From: Clostridiales bacterium
GTDB taxonomy: Bacteria > Bacillota > Clostridia > Christensenellales > Aristaeellaceae
DNA length: 64,000 nt
NCBI GenBank assembly: GCA_012517815.1
Contig: JAAYUF010000128.1
Coordinates: forward strand, 1-64,000
Reading direction: 5' to 3'
Position 1 is the first letter of the stretch, and each line of letters begins with the position of its first letter. This document shows positions 9,219-17,826 of the stretch, piece after piece. Under the pieces are notes generated by a model. The model saw nothing but the letters and a program-made list of their open reading frames with translations. It ran no database searches and was not told the origin of the DNA. Made by a program: the position numbers and the translations under genes.

Positions 9219-9740
9219 ACTGTCCCTTTCTGGAGGCCGCCGCAGGGGCGGCGACCGTTCGCCGTCCCGCGCGCCCTGTGCCCTGCCGGCCGTAAAATGA
9301 AGCATTAATGAAAAGCCGATCGTTCCGTTTTTGCCGCCGGGCGTAGAACGCCGAAAGGCGGGGGTGTCGGCCTTGCCTGCCGCGCCGGGCTGTACCGTCG
9401 CCGGGGCGCAAGGCATGTATGGTTTGGGGCGAGTGACGGCTGTCGTCGGCAGGTGTGCTGCGTATGGATGGGAAAGGCACGACCAAGGGCCCCGTCGTCT
9501 GCCGCGCGCGGTTTCATACAGGCCGCGGCCCGGCGACAGGCGCGTTACGGGTAGCTCTTTGCCGGCGTCCGGCGCACGGCGCGTTCGGGCGCCGGCGCCT
9601 GACCCGCTCGCATGCCATGCGGCCCTTGCCGGGAAGCCCGCGTTTCCAACCCGGCGGCTGCCCGCAGCCGCGCGCTGGGATTGCCCCGCGCAACCGTTTT
9701 GGTTCTTCGCCGCCCGGTTTCGGCCTTCCCAACCGGCGTT
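9219..9740. other. intergenic, nothing recognised
   Basis: This lies between the MATE gene and pyrH. Only shadow frames are present. No clear promoter, terminator or repeat could be supported. Confidence 0.55.
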
Positions 9741-10454
9741 TCAGGGATGCAGCACCGTGCCCATGGGATCGCCGGCCAGCACTTTGAGGACGTTCTCCGC
9801 AGGCTCCAGCGCGAAGACGCGCACCCGCGGGAAGCGGTTGTCCCTGAGCATCACAAAGGCCGCCGGGTCTACCGCCCGCAGATCGCGCGCGGCGCATTCC
9901 TCATAGCTGATATCGCGGATCAGCTCCGCCCGGGGATCGGTCTGCGGATCGGCGGTGTACACGCCGTCGATGTTCTTGGCCATGTAGATCGCGTCGCATT
10001 CCAGCTCCAGCGCGCGCAGCACCACGGCGCTGTCGGTGGAAAAATAGGGGTTGCCCGTGCCGCAGGCCAGCAGCAGGATCACGCCCTGAGAAAGCAGTTC
10101 CCGCGCGCGCACCGGCTCGTACGTCTGCGCAAAGCGCGGGATGTCCACGGCGCTCATCACCACGGCGCGCGCGCCCAGCTTTTCCAGCGTGTCGCGCATG
10201 TAGAGGCAGTTTTGCAGGGTGGCCAGCATCCCCATCTGATCGGCGGCGACGGCGCCCATGCGCGTCGCCGGGCCGCGGCGGCCGCGCCACACGTTGCCCC
10301 CGCCGATGACCACAACCAACTGCGCGCCGGTTTGAGACACGCGCATCAGCATGCCCGCCGAGGCCTCGAACGCGGCGTGATCAAACAGCCGCCCGTTTTC
10401 GCCCAGCGCTTCCCCGCTGAGCTTGAGGATGACGCGTTGTTGCGCTTTCGCCAT
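9741..10454 (-). CDS. pyrH: UMP kinase
   Basis: A 237-residue amino-acid-kinase-fold protein that phosphorylates UMP to UDP. The phosphate-binding loop VIGGGNVWRG, the QMGMLATLQN helix, ACGTGNPYFSTD and the nucleotide motif NIDGVYTADP are all present. The ATG at 10454 has GGAGGAG about 7 bp upstream and its own promoter. In most Bacillota pyrH is followed by frr, uppS and cdsA. Here those three lie on the other side of the proposed origin, at 21.6-24.9 kb, so the operon has been split. Confidence 0.93.
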   Translation of the reverse strand: MAKAQQRVILKLSGEALGENGRLFDHAAFEASAGMLMRVSQTGAQLVVVIGGGNVWRGRRGPATRMGAVAADQMGMLATLQNCLYMRDTLEKLGARAVVMSAVDIPRFAQTYEPVRARELLSQGVILLLACGTGNPYFSTDSAVVLRALELECDAIYMAKNIDGVYTADPQTDPRAELIRDISYEECAARDLRAVDPAAFVMLRDNRFPRVRVFALEPAENVLKVLAGDPMGTVLHP

Positions 10455-10487
10455 AAACAGTCTCCTCCACTCGTGTTCGCACGCCTT

Positions 10488-10515
10488 ATTATACACGACT
10501 TTGCCCGCCGTGCAA
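10488..10515 (-). promoter_or_regulatory. promoter of pyrH
   Basis: On the minus strand: TTGCAC (10515-10510), a 16 bp spacer and TATAAT (10493-10488), 33 bp before the ATG. Confidence 0.72.
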
Positions 10516-10632
10516 AGCAGGGCGGGCAAAAATGCGCGGGGCGGGAGCATTGCGGCGCCCGCCCGCGCGGCCGGATGCGCCCGGATGCGGGAAACGCGCG
10601 CCTTCGCCGCAGGCCGTTTGGGGCCGCGCCCG

Positions 10633-11223
10633 TCATTCGTCGCGGATCATCTCGCGACATGCCCCGTCGATGAGCACATCCAGCGCGTTGTCAAAATAAA
10701 AGCCGACTTCTGTAGCCGTGAGGGTGGAAAAGAACAGGATCATAAACGCCGCGGTCACCTGCTCCTTGGGGATGGAAAACCGCACGCCCGCGCGCTCCAC
10801 CAGCCCGACGATGAAATCCTGCGCGGACTGGAACCGCTCGCGCATCACCGTTTCGGGTAGCTTGCGAATCAGCAGGGGCAACTCCGTCTGGCAAAAGCGG
10901 ATCATCTGCTGCTCGCGCATGGCGCGCCATGCGGCCTTGAACATGCGGGCCGTCCGCTGGGCGGGCGGGAGCGCCGCGCCGTCGTGGAGCGCGGCGTTCG
11001 CCTTGTCCAGGATCGACTGATACCACTGCTCCAGCACATCCACAAACAGGTGCTCCTTGCTGGGGTAGAACAGGTAAAACGCGCCTTTGGAGATGCCCGC
11101 CTCCAGCGCCAGCTCGTCCACGGTGGTTTTGCGCATGCCCACCGTGGCCGCCCGTCGGCCGGCCGCTTCCCGCAAAGCCTTGATGATCTCGTTTCTTTCT
11201 TTTTCGGTAAAACGGATAGCCAC
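10633..11223 (-). CDS. TetR/AcrR-family transcriptional regulator
   Basis: A 196-residue one-domain repressor. The N-terminal helix-turn-helix TVDELALEAGISKGAFYLFY is typical. The C-terminal ligand domain is not assignable. The start is the GTG at 11223, with GGGAGGG 7-8 bp upstream. It is the last gene on the strand after an ATPase, permease and adaptor, and the ATPase promoter carries palindromes (15867-15905) of the kind TetR proteins bind. The natural reading is that it represses this efflux operon; that is inference. Confidence 0.9.
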   Translation of the reverse strand: MAIRFTEKERNEIIKALREAAGRRAATVGMRKTTVDELALEAGISKGAFYLFYPSKEHLFVDVLEQWYQSILDKANAALHDGAALPPAQRTARMFKAAWRAMREQQMIRFCQTELPLLIRKLPETVMRERFQSAQDFIVGLVERAGVRFSIPKEQVTAAFMILFFSTLTATEVGFYFDNALDVLIDGACREMIRDE

Positions 11224-11425
11224 GGTTGATCCCTCCCGATCCCGTGTGCGCGCAGGCGCGTGCGCGCCGGGCTGTTTCGCCGGTGCGGCGGCGGTCCCGG
11301 GCCTGATGTCCATCCGGCGGCGCTCCGCTGCCCGGGCAACCCGGCGCGGCGGCGCGGACCCCGCGCCGGCGGACCGTCGCGTTACGGCTGGCCTTAGCAT
11401 AGCAGAGAGGCCCTTTGCGGGCAAG

Positions 11426-12493
11426 TCATTTTTTGGACAGGTACAGCGAGGCCGAAGCCCCCAGCGGCGCCGTGCCCGCGGGGATGTCGGCGCGCACGGT
11501 AAAGTAGGCGGCGTTCTGCCGGCTTTCGCCCAGCTGGGAAATCCGCGTTACCGTCGCCATGAGCACCTGATCGGGCCGCATGTCCAGCGTAACGGGCACC
11601 TGATCGCCCACGGCCAGATGGCCCAAATCCACCTCGTCCACATCCGCGCGGACTTCCAGCCGGCCGGTAAGCCCCACCCGGCAAAGCGCCTGCCCCCGGT
11701 ATACCTGCTGGCCGGGCGCCACCGATACGCTTTCCACCACGCCGGCGGCGGCAGCCGTGATATCCGTCGCGCAGGCTTCGGGCGTCGCGTCCGCAGCGAC
11801 CAGCGAAAACAGGGGATCGCCGGTAAACACACGGTCGCCCTCGCCCACGTACACCTGGGTCAGCCGGCCGGTCGCGGTCACAAGCAGCGCGTCCCGACGG
11901 ACGATTTTTCCCTTGCCCACGCAGGATTTGGAGGCGTAGTTATCCTTGCGGTACAGGGTGACGCTATCCTTCAGGTCAAACTCGCCGGTGATCACCTCCA
12001 CGGTGTAGGCGTCGCCGCTTACCCCTACCACGCGGCCCGTGCCCTTCGTGGGGCTGTTGCCGGAGGTTTTGAAATACAGCATCTCCCCCAGGTGGAGAAT
12101 TTTATTCTCGTTATCCTTATCCGCGCCGGAGGTGGTGGCCTCCACCCGGTAGGCAGCGGTCGGCTCCACGCCCACCACGCCGCCGTAGCGCGCGGTAACG
12201 GCGGCGGCGTCCTGCCCGGCGGCGGCGTAAACGGCCTTGACCACGCCGGGCTCGGTGGCGTACACCTCGGTGGTCACGTAGCGCATGAGCACGTCGCCGG
12301 CCTGCACCGTGTCGCCGGGCTCCAGATCAAAGCTGGCCAGCGTTCCGCTGAACGGGGCGGTGATATCCGCAAACTGGGCGGCGGCCACCACGCCGTCGGC
12401 TACGGCGCGGTCGGTCAGGTCCTGTTCGGCCGCCAGCGCGGGCAGCGACCACAGCAGGGTCAGCAGGGTCAGGATGGAGGCGATTCGTTTCAT
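11426..12493 (-). CDS. HlyD/MacA-like efflux adaptor
   Basis: A 355-residue exported protein. A signal peptide (about 1-23, ending SLPALAA) is followed by two biotinyl-lipoyl-like halves (FSGTLASFDLEPGDTVQAGD and GVVESVSVAPGQQVYRGQ) and a beta-barrel region near the C terminus. It would work with the ATPase and FtsX-type permease encoded upstream on the same strand, as MacA does with MacB. The start at 12493 (MKRIAS) is preferred because AAGAAGG would sit too close to the alternative ATG at 12505. The substrate is unknown. Confidence 0.82.
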   Translation of the reverse strand: MKRIASILTLLTLLWSLPALAAEQDLTDRAVADGVVAAAQFADITAPFSGTLASFDLEPGDTVQAGDVLMRYVTTEVYATEPGVVKAVYAAAGQDAAAVTARYGGVVGVEPTAAYRVEATTSGADKDNENKILHLGEMLYFKTSGNSPTKGTGRVVGVSGDAYTVEVITGEFDLKDSVTLYRKDNYASKSCVGKGKIVRRDALLVTATGRLTQVYVGEGDRVFTGDPLFSLVAADATPEACATDITAAAAGVVESVSVAPGQQVYRGQALCRVGLTGRLEVRADVDEVDLGHLAVGDQVPVTLDMRPDQVLMATVTRISQLGESRQNAAYFTVRADIPAGTAPLGASASLYLSKK

Positions 12494-12829
12494 AAACAGG
12501 TTCATCCCTTCTTCGTGATGCGTAACGGCGGCGGGGGTGCCCGTCGCCTGGAAAAGCGGAGGATCGCGGGGATAACGCGGCTTCTGCCCGCGCATGGGTT
12601 GGATGGCTGGGCGCAGGCGGCGCGGCGTTTACCCAAGCGTGGGATAGCCGGTTTGGTGCGGGCAGCGTTGCGTTAGGACTGTGTTTGGACTTTACCTGGG
12701 CTGCGTTTGGGTTACGCCGTTTCGGCCGGTTTCGGTTCACGGTGCGGGAACGCGGCGCGCTTACCCGGCGTGCCCCTGCGGGGCCTCCGGCGATCGCCCG
12801 GCTCTTGGCGCCGCTGTTCCCGCTCCGGC
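12494..12829. other. intra-operon gap, nothing recognised
   Basis: 336 bp between the permease and adaptor genes. It is GC-rich with shadow frames only. Confidence 0.5.
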
Positions 12830-15154
12830 TCACTCCACGCTTTTGAGCGCCTCCACCATGTCGATGCCGCGCACCTTGCGGGTGATCAGCCACTCGATGA
12901 ACACGCTGAACAGGCAGGTGATGCCGGTGGCCAGCAGCACCGTGACCGGGGTCACGTAGGCATAAAACACGTTGTTTTCGGAGCGCACCACGCCCAGCAC
13001 CACCTGGGTGAGCAGGATGCCCGGCCATACGCCCAGCCCCGCGCCCAAAACGGTCACCAGATTGTTTTCCCACATCATGAGCCCCCGAATTTCCCGCTGG
13101 TGATACCCCAGCACCTTGAGGGTGGCGTAGTCGCGGGTGCGTTCGGTGAAGTTGATGAGGCCCATGTTGTAGCAGATGACAAACGCCAGCCCCAGCGCCG
13201 CGGCGTACATGAGGCTGAACACCGCCGTGGTGGAATCCAGAATGGTCATGGTCAGCCGGTACTGGGTTTCGGGGTTTTTAAAATCGGTAACCTCGTCGGC
13301 TTCCGAAAGCCGGTGCACGGCCAGCGCCGTGGGGTTTTTCAGGAACAGCGCCGTGGGCTGGAAAGCGCCCTTGCGCTGCGCCTCCCACAGGTTGCGCCCC
13401 AGGTAGACCGTCTGGCCGATGTTGGTTTCGTACACCGCCGAAACGGTGAAGCGCAGCGCCTCGTCGTCGCCCGGCAGCCAGATCTCCACGGCGTCTCCCG
13501 CGGCCAGGCCCGTCACGTCCGAAAGCTTGCGGCTGACGGCCACGCCGTCCGCGGGCAGGGGCACCGACGTGTTGCCCTTGCCCAGCCGGAGCAGTCGCTG
13601 ATCGTCCGACAGGATCGTAAGCGCCACCGCGCGGGACTCGCCGCCGTAGCGCAGGCTCACGCGCATTTCCATGACGCCCTCCACGCGCTCGGCCGCCACG
13701 CGGTTTTGGTAGCTTTCAAGCGTCCCGGCGGAGCTGTCCAGATCGGCGCGCAGGTCGTAGGCCACGGTGCCGCGGTAGAAATCGCCGACGCTGGCGGCAA
13801 CCGAATCCTGCAAACCCATCGCGCAGATGATGAGCATGTTGCAGCTCAGCAGCCCCACCATCGCAACCATCGTGCGCCCCTTGTTGCGGGCGATGTTGCG
13901 CACGATCATCTTGGTGTTGAAGCCGAGCCTGCGCCAAAACGACGTCCAACGCTCCAGCAGCACCCGGCTGCCCGCCCTGGGGGGCTTGGGCCTGAGCAGC
14001 GCGGCGGCCTCCTCGCGGGCAGCCTTGCGGTAGGCGTACAGGCAGATGACCACGCTCAGGAGCACCATCAGCGCCGTCATGCCCCATTCGGACAGCGAGA
14101 TCGGCGGGCGGATCTTGGCGGGCAGGATGTAGTGGGAGGTTTCCATGCGATAGAGCAGATCCGGCAGGGTGTAGCGCCCCACAAAAAGCCCCATGAGCGC
14201 CCCCGCCAGCGAGGGGAAGAAGGCGTAGCACAGGTAGTGCAGGCGAATCTTGCGCCGGCTGTAGCCCAGCGCCTTGAGCGTGCCCATCTGCGTGCGCTGG
14301 TTTTCGATCATGCGGGTCAGCGTGGTCGACACGATCATGGCGGCCACGGCAAACGCGAGGATGGGGAACACGTAGGTGAGGTTGCGAAACATGGCGACTT
14401 CCGAACGGGTGCGCTGGGTGCTGGGGTGCGTGCGCTGGGTGAGCACCAGCGCGCGGGGCAGCAGGGCCTGGATGGCCGTTTCCGCGGCGGCTGCGTCCGC
14501 GCCGGGGGCCAGCGCCACCAGCGCCTCGTTGACCGGCAGGCCGGGCATCGCGTCCAGGTTTGTCACGGCGTAGCCGTAGGTGGCGGGGTCGGGCATCACG
14601 TCCTTGGCGGTGATCACCTGCTCGGAGGAGAGGATGAGCCCGCGGATGACGAACGTCCACTCCGCGCGGTTGTACGTCAGGGTCAGGCTGTCGCCCACGG
14701 ATAACCCTTGCGCGGCGGCAAACTGCTCGTCCAGCATGCAGCCGCGCCGGTCGTACTCCGCCAGCGCCTCGCCCTGCCGCACCAGCGGCACGTTAATCCG
14801 GGCCGCACCCTGGTAGGCGTGCACCATCAGCGATACGCCGTCGCCCAGATCGGGGGTGTCCATCTCGGCGGAAAAGCGCGCCTGCACGGCCGCGACGCCG
14901 GGGGTGTTTTCCAGGCTGTCCAGATCGTTTTTGGTGGCGGAAGTGACGTTCACCCAGAAATCCGCCAGCCGGGTTTGGGCAAAGTAGGTTTCCGAGGATA
15001 CCTCGATCATGCGCCAGGTGCCGTCCAGCCCGCTGAACACCCAGGTGCCCAGCGCGCACAGGAGGACGATCGCCGCAAACTGCATCGCGGAGCGGTTCAT
15101 GTCCCGCCAGAGCTTGCGGATGAGCACGCTTTTGCGGCGGGCGGCCTTTACCAT
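12830..15154 (-). CDS. FtsX-like ABC transporter permease
   Basis: A 774-residue permease with two FtsX domains. One membrane anchor lies near residues 22-44, followed by a large extracytoplasmic domain, three helices, a second extracytoplasmic domain and three more helices ending near the C terminus. The large outer domains fit a mechanotransmission role as in MacB, handling a lipid, peptide or drug. The ATG at 15154 has GGAGGAG 7 bp upstream and overlaps the end of the ATPase gene by 7 bp, which suggests translational coupling. Confidence 0.9.
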   Translation of the reverse strand: MVKAARRKSVLIRKLWRDMNRSAMQFAAIVLLCALGTWVFSGLDGTWRMIEVSSETYFAQTRLADFWVNVTSATKNDLDSLENTPGVAAVQARFSAEMDTPDLGDGVSLMVHAYQGAARINVPLVRQGEALAEYDRRGCMLDEQFAAAQGLSVGDSLTLTYNRAEWTFVIRGLILSSEQVITAKDVMPDPATYGYAVTNLDAMPGLPVNEALVALAPGADAAAAETAIQALLPRALVLTQRTHPSTQRTRSEVAMFRNLTYVFPILAFAVAAMIVSTTLTRMIENQRTQMGTLKALGYSRRKIRLHYLCYAFFPSLAGALMGLFVGRYTLPDLLYRMETSHYILPAKIRPPISLSEWGMTALMVLLSVVICLYAYRKAAREEAAALLRPKPPRAGSRVLLERWTSFWRRLGFNTKMIVRNIARNKGRTMVAMVGLLSCNMLIICAMGLQDSVAASVGDFYRGTVAYDLRADLDSSAGTLESYQNRVAAERVEGVMEMRVSLRYGGESRAVALTILSDDQRLLRLGKGNTSVPLPADGVAVSRKLSDVTGLAAGDAVEIWLPGDDEALRFTVSAVYETNIGQTVYLGRNLWEAQRKGAFQPTALFLKNPTALAVHRLSEADEVTDFKNPETQYRLTMTILDSTTAVFSLMYAAALGLAFVICYNMGLINFTERTRDYATLKVLGYHQREIRGLMMWENNLVTVLGAGLGVWPGILLTQVVLGVVRSENNVFYAYVTPVTVLLATGITCLFSVFIEWLITRKVRGIDMVEALKSVE

Positions 15155-15849
15155 GCGATCTCCTCCACGCGGGCGGGTTTGGGGTTTAGCGCGTTTTCGA
15201 CCACCGCGCCGTTTCGCATGCGCAGCACCCGGTCCCCCAGGGAGGCGATGTTGGCGTTGTGGGTGATGATGACCACCGTGGTACGGTAGGTGCGGCTGAC
15301 CCGGGTGAGCAGCTCCAGCACCTGTTCGCCGGTTTTGCTGTCCAGCGCGCCGGTGGGCTCGTCGCACAGGAGCAGCGCCGGGTTTTTGCACAGCGCCCGC
15401 GCGATGGACACGCGCTGCTGCTCGCCGCCGGAAAGCTGGGCGGGAAAGTTGCCCATGCGCTTTTCCAGGCCTACGTCCCGGAGGATCTCCACGGGGTCGA
15501 GGGCGCGGCTGCTCACCTGGCGCGCCAGCTCCACGTTTTCCAGCGCCGTCAGGTTGGGCATGAGGTTGTAGAACTGGAATACGAAGCCCACGTCCATCCG
15601 GCGGTATTCGGTCAGCTGCGGGGAGCGCATGGCGGTGATCTCCTTGCCGCCCACGCGGATGACGCCGGCGGTGGCCTTATCCATGCCGCCCAGCAGGTTG
15701 AGCACGGTCGTTTTGCCGGCCCCGCTGGGCCCCAGCACCACGCAAAGCTCCCCCTCCTCAATGCCGAAGGTAACGCCGTCCGCCGCGCGGACGGCCGATT
15801 CCCCCGTGCCGTATACCTTGCTGACGCCGTCAAAGGAGATATAGCTCAT
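15148..15849 (-). CDS. ABC transporter ATP-binding protein (MacB/LolD class)
   Basis: A 233-residue ATPase. Walker A is GPSGAGKT, the Q-loop region is [10 protein letters not shown], the signature is LSGGEQQR, Walker B is [12 protein letters not shown], and the switch His is in VIITHN. It powers the adjacent permease. The ATG at 15849 follows GGGAGG at 4-5 bp. It is the first gene of an ATPase-permease-adaptor-TetR cluster on the minus strand and has its own promoter with palindromes. Confidence 0.94.
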   Translation of the reverse strand: MSYISFDGVSKVYGTGESAVRAADGVTFGIEEGELCVVLGPSGAGKTTVLNLLGGMDKATAGVIRVGGKEITAMRSPQLTEYRRMDVGFVFQFYNLMPNLTALENVELARQVSSRALDPVEILRDVGLEKRMGNFPAQLSGGEQQRVSIARALCKNPALLLCDEPTGALDSKTGEQVLELLTRVSRTYRTTVVIITHNANIASLGDRVLRMRNGAVVENALNPKPARVEEIAW

Positions 15850-15866
15850 GGAACCTCCCATACCGT

Positions 15867-15892
15867 ATGACTGTATTTACTGTTACAGTCAT
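15867..15892 (-). promoter_or_regulatory. operator-like inverted repeat
   Basis: ATGACTGTA and TACAGTCAT are perfect 9 bp arms around an 8 bp spacer, placed between the -10 element and the ribosome binding site of the ATPase gene. The form fits a TetR-family operator. Confidence 0.6.
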
Positions 15893-15905
15893 GTTATAAC
15901 ATGAC
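15888..15905 (-). promoter_or_regulatory. 18 bp perfect palindrome over the -10 element
   Basis: GTCATGTTATAACATGAC is a perfect palindrome that contains the -10 hexamer, so a dimeric regulator bound here would block RNA polymerase. Confidence 0.6.
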
Positions 15906-15921
15906 GGGGGAAGGCTGTCAA
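15893..15921 (-). promoter_or_regulatory. promoter of the ATPase/permease/adaptor operon
   Basis: On the minus strand: consensus TTGACA (15921-15916), a 17 bp spacer and TATAAC (15898-15893). Confidence 0.8.
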
Positions 15922-16048
15922 TGAGCGCAGATGTAAACAAACGCAAACGTGAGGCGCGGGGCGGATTTGCGCAGGGGGAGGGAAACGAGGGGTTGTAAGC
16001 CACGCCCTCCGCGGCGCCTGCGGGGGTACCCCCTCGCGGGGCTTTGCC

Positions 16049-16080
16049 AAAAAAAGAAACGAGCGGCCTGCGCCGCTCGC
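16049..16080 (-). terminator. Rho-independent terminator of dnaN
   Basis: On the minus strand GAGCGGC-GCAG-GCCGCTC forms a hairpin followed by GTTTCTTTTTTT. Confidence 0.8.
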
Positions 16081-16194
16081 CTTATCGCCCTTTGGGGGAT
16101 TCGCTCGCTTCGGGAAATGCTTGGGCATCTGTCTTTGGGCACTGCCCCAAACCCCGCAGGGTTTCGCCCATGATCCGGCTCCGCTGCGGCGGGG
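16071..16194 (-). repeat. dispersed 3' element, copy 2 (sense to dnaN)
   Basis: On the minus strand it reads CCCCGCCGCAGCGGAGCCGG, then GCGAAACCCT, CGAAGCGAGCGAA and AAGGGCGATAAGGCGAGCGG, in the same order as the other copies. It begins about 70 bp after the dnaN stop and runs into the terminator. Confidence 0.7.
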
Positions 16195-16265
16195 TTTTTC
16201 GACGGCCTGCCAAGCGGGCTGCGCCTTTCGCCGCCGTCGCCCTAGACCTATCCCCGTTATCCTGC

Positions 16266-17384
16266 CTAATTGGCCACCCGCACCGGCAGCACCAGATACA
16301 GATAGTCGTCCCCCTCCACCGGGGAAACCACGCACGGGCTCACATTCGTGTTCATCGACAGCATGCAGCACTCGTCGTCGATGTTCTTGACCACATCGCT
16401 GATGTAGCGCGCGTTGAAGGCGATCTCAATCTCCTCGCCCTCCAGGTGCACGCTCAGTTCCTCCAGCACGTCGCCCAGCTCGCTCATCGACGTGATGCGC
16501 ATCAGGTCGTTGCTCGCCTTCATCCGCACCAGATTGTTCTTCCCCTCCCGGGCCATCAGGCTCGCGCGCTCGATGGCGTCGCAAAGCTCGGCGCGCTTCA
16601 CGGTGACGCGGGTCAGCCACTTCTCAGGCAGAATCTGGCGGTAGTTGATGTACTCGCCCGCCAGGAGGCTGGTCACCAGCGTCGTGTTGCCGATGATCGC
16701 CATCAGGTGCGCGCCGTCCATGTGGAAGGTGATCATCGCGTCCGCGTCGTCGTCCATGATGCGGCTCATCTCGCCAATCACGTGCCCGGGGACGATCGCC
16801 TTGACCGTGCTGACCCCGTCGGGCAGGATGAAATCGCCGTGCATGCGTTGCAGCGCCAGCCGGAACCCGTCCAGCCCCACCAGGCGCAGCTCGGTGCGGG
16901 TAACCTCCATGAGGCATCCGGTGAGCGTCTGGCGGCTTTCGGTGGCCGCGATGGCGAACACCACGCGGCCGATCATGTCCCTGAGCCGTTTCTGGGGCAC
17001 ATGCAGCGCGTGGGTATGAATCAGGTCCAGCGTTTTGGGAAAATCGGACGCGGGCATGCCGGTGAGCGTGGAACGGCTGGAGGCGCAGCGGATGGTGGTA
17101 ACCAGCTTCTCGTTCATCGAAATGCTCACCGCGCCCTCCGGCAGCTTGCGGGCGATCTCGGCAAACAGCCGGCCGGGCAAAAGCACCTCTCCGGGCTCCT
17201 CTACGTGCGCCTGCACGTGGGAGCAGATGGTCAGGGACCCGTCCGTGCAGGTCAGGGAAACCTCATCCTCGCCCGTGCTGAGCCGGACCCCTTCCAGCAC
17301 CTGGGTCGCGGGCCTCGCGCTCAGGGCTCTGGTGGCGTTGACCAGCCCGGTGATCAATTCCTGAGCGGAACATTGCAGCTTCAA
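16266..17384 (-). CDS. dnaN: DNA polymerase III beta sliding clamp
   Basis: A 372-residue clamp with the three repeated domains of the family; it encircles DNA and tethers the replicative polymerase. The C-terminal region (about 255-372) includes NARYISDVVKNI and ends YLYLVLPVRVAN. The start codon is TTG at 17384: GGAGG lies 8 bp upstream and no better ATG is in place. The usual neighbours dnaA (upstream) and recF (downstream) are missing. Instead an LCP gene lies upstream and a dispersed repeat downstream. The non-coding stretch before it looks like oriC. Confidence 0.95.
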   Translation of the reverse strand: MKLQCSAQELITGLVNATRALSARPATQVLEGVRLSTGEDEVSLTCTDGSLTICSHVQAHVEEPGEVLLPGRLFAEIARKLPEGAVSISMNEKLVTTIRCASSRSTLTGMPASDFPKTLDLIHTHALHVPQKRLRDMIGRVVFAIAATESRQTLTGCLMEVTRTELRLVGLDGFRLALQRMHGDFILPDGVSTVKAIVPGHVIGEMSRIMDDDADAMITFHMDGAHLMAIIGNTTLVTSLLAGEYINYRQILPEKWLTRVTVKRAELCDAIERASLMAREGKNNLVRMKASNDLMRITSMSELGDVLEELSVHLEGEEIEIAFNARYISDVVKNIDDECCMLSMNTNVSPCVVSPVEGDDYLYLVLPVRVAN

Positions 17385-17826
17385 ACCGTTCGCCTCCGTC
17401 TACCGGATGGTAGTAGTAGTAGTATCTTTCTTACCGTAGTTTTCGTAGTAGCAGTAGGGGGTGTGGAAACCGTGGAAAAGGGGCGCCGGCCTTTTGCGGG
17501 CTTGAAAAACCCCTGTGGAAACGATGTGGACGGCGGGGGTGTTTTACCGCCGGTTTTCCGCAGCCGCTTCCGTCGCGCTTCCCGCGAAAGCCCATTCCCA
17601 TATCTTTTCTCCGCGCTCATCGCCGAATCCTGCCCCGCGGCGCGGGCGACGGGCACAATTTCCCGCCCGGTGAGGTCCGGCAGCGTCCGGCCGGGGCGGC
17701 TTTTCCTCACAAACCACAGGGGGAGGAAAACCGCCTGTGCAAAACGCCGCCGTGGAAGAAACCGCGTTTGCCGTTTCTGTCCACCGGTTTCCCGCAGGGT
17801 TTCCACAAAAACGGGGGCGCGGGCGG
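17385..17826. other. oriC: putative chromosomal replication origin (oriC)
   Basis: Reading away from dnaN on the plus strand: an array of TAG triplets (17411-17424), an AT-richer patch, a second set TAG-TAG-CAG-TAG (17446-17457), a G-run (17457-17461), then DnaA-box-like sequences at 17462-17470, 17471-17479 and 17514-17522 (each 8 of 9 to TTWTNCACA in reverse). An exact reverse box lies at 17736-17744 and another 8/9 box at 17799-17807. This box/GC-cluster/trinucleotide order is the same as the DnaA-trio unwinding element next to dnaN in B. subtilis. Gene polarity switches within about 1.5 kb. Function is inferred. Confidence 0.72.
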
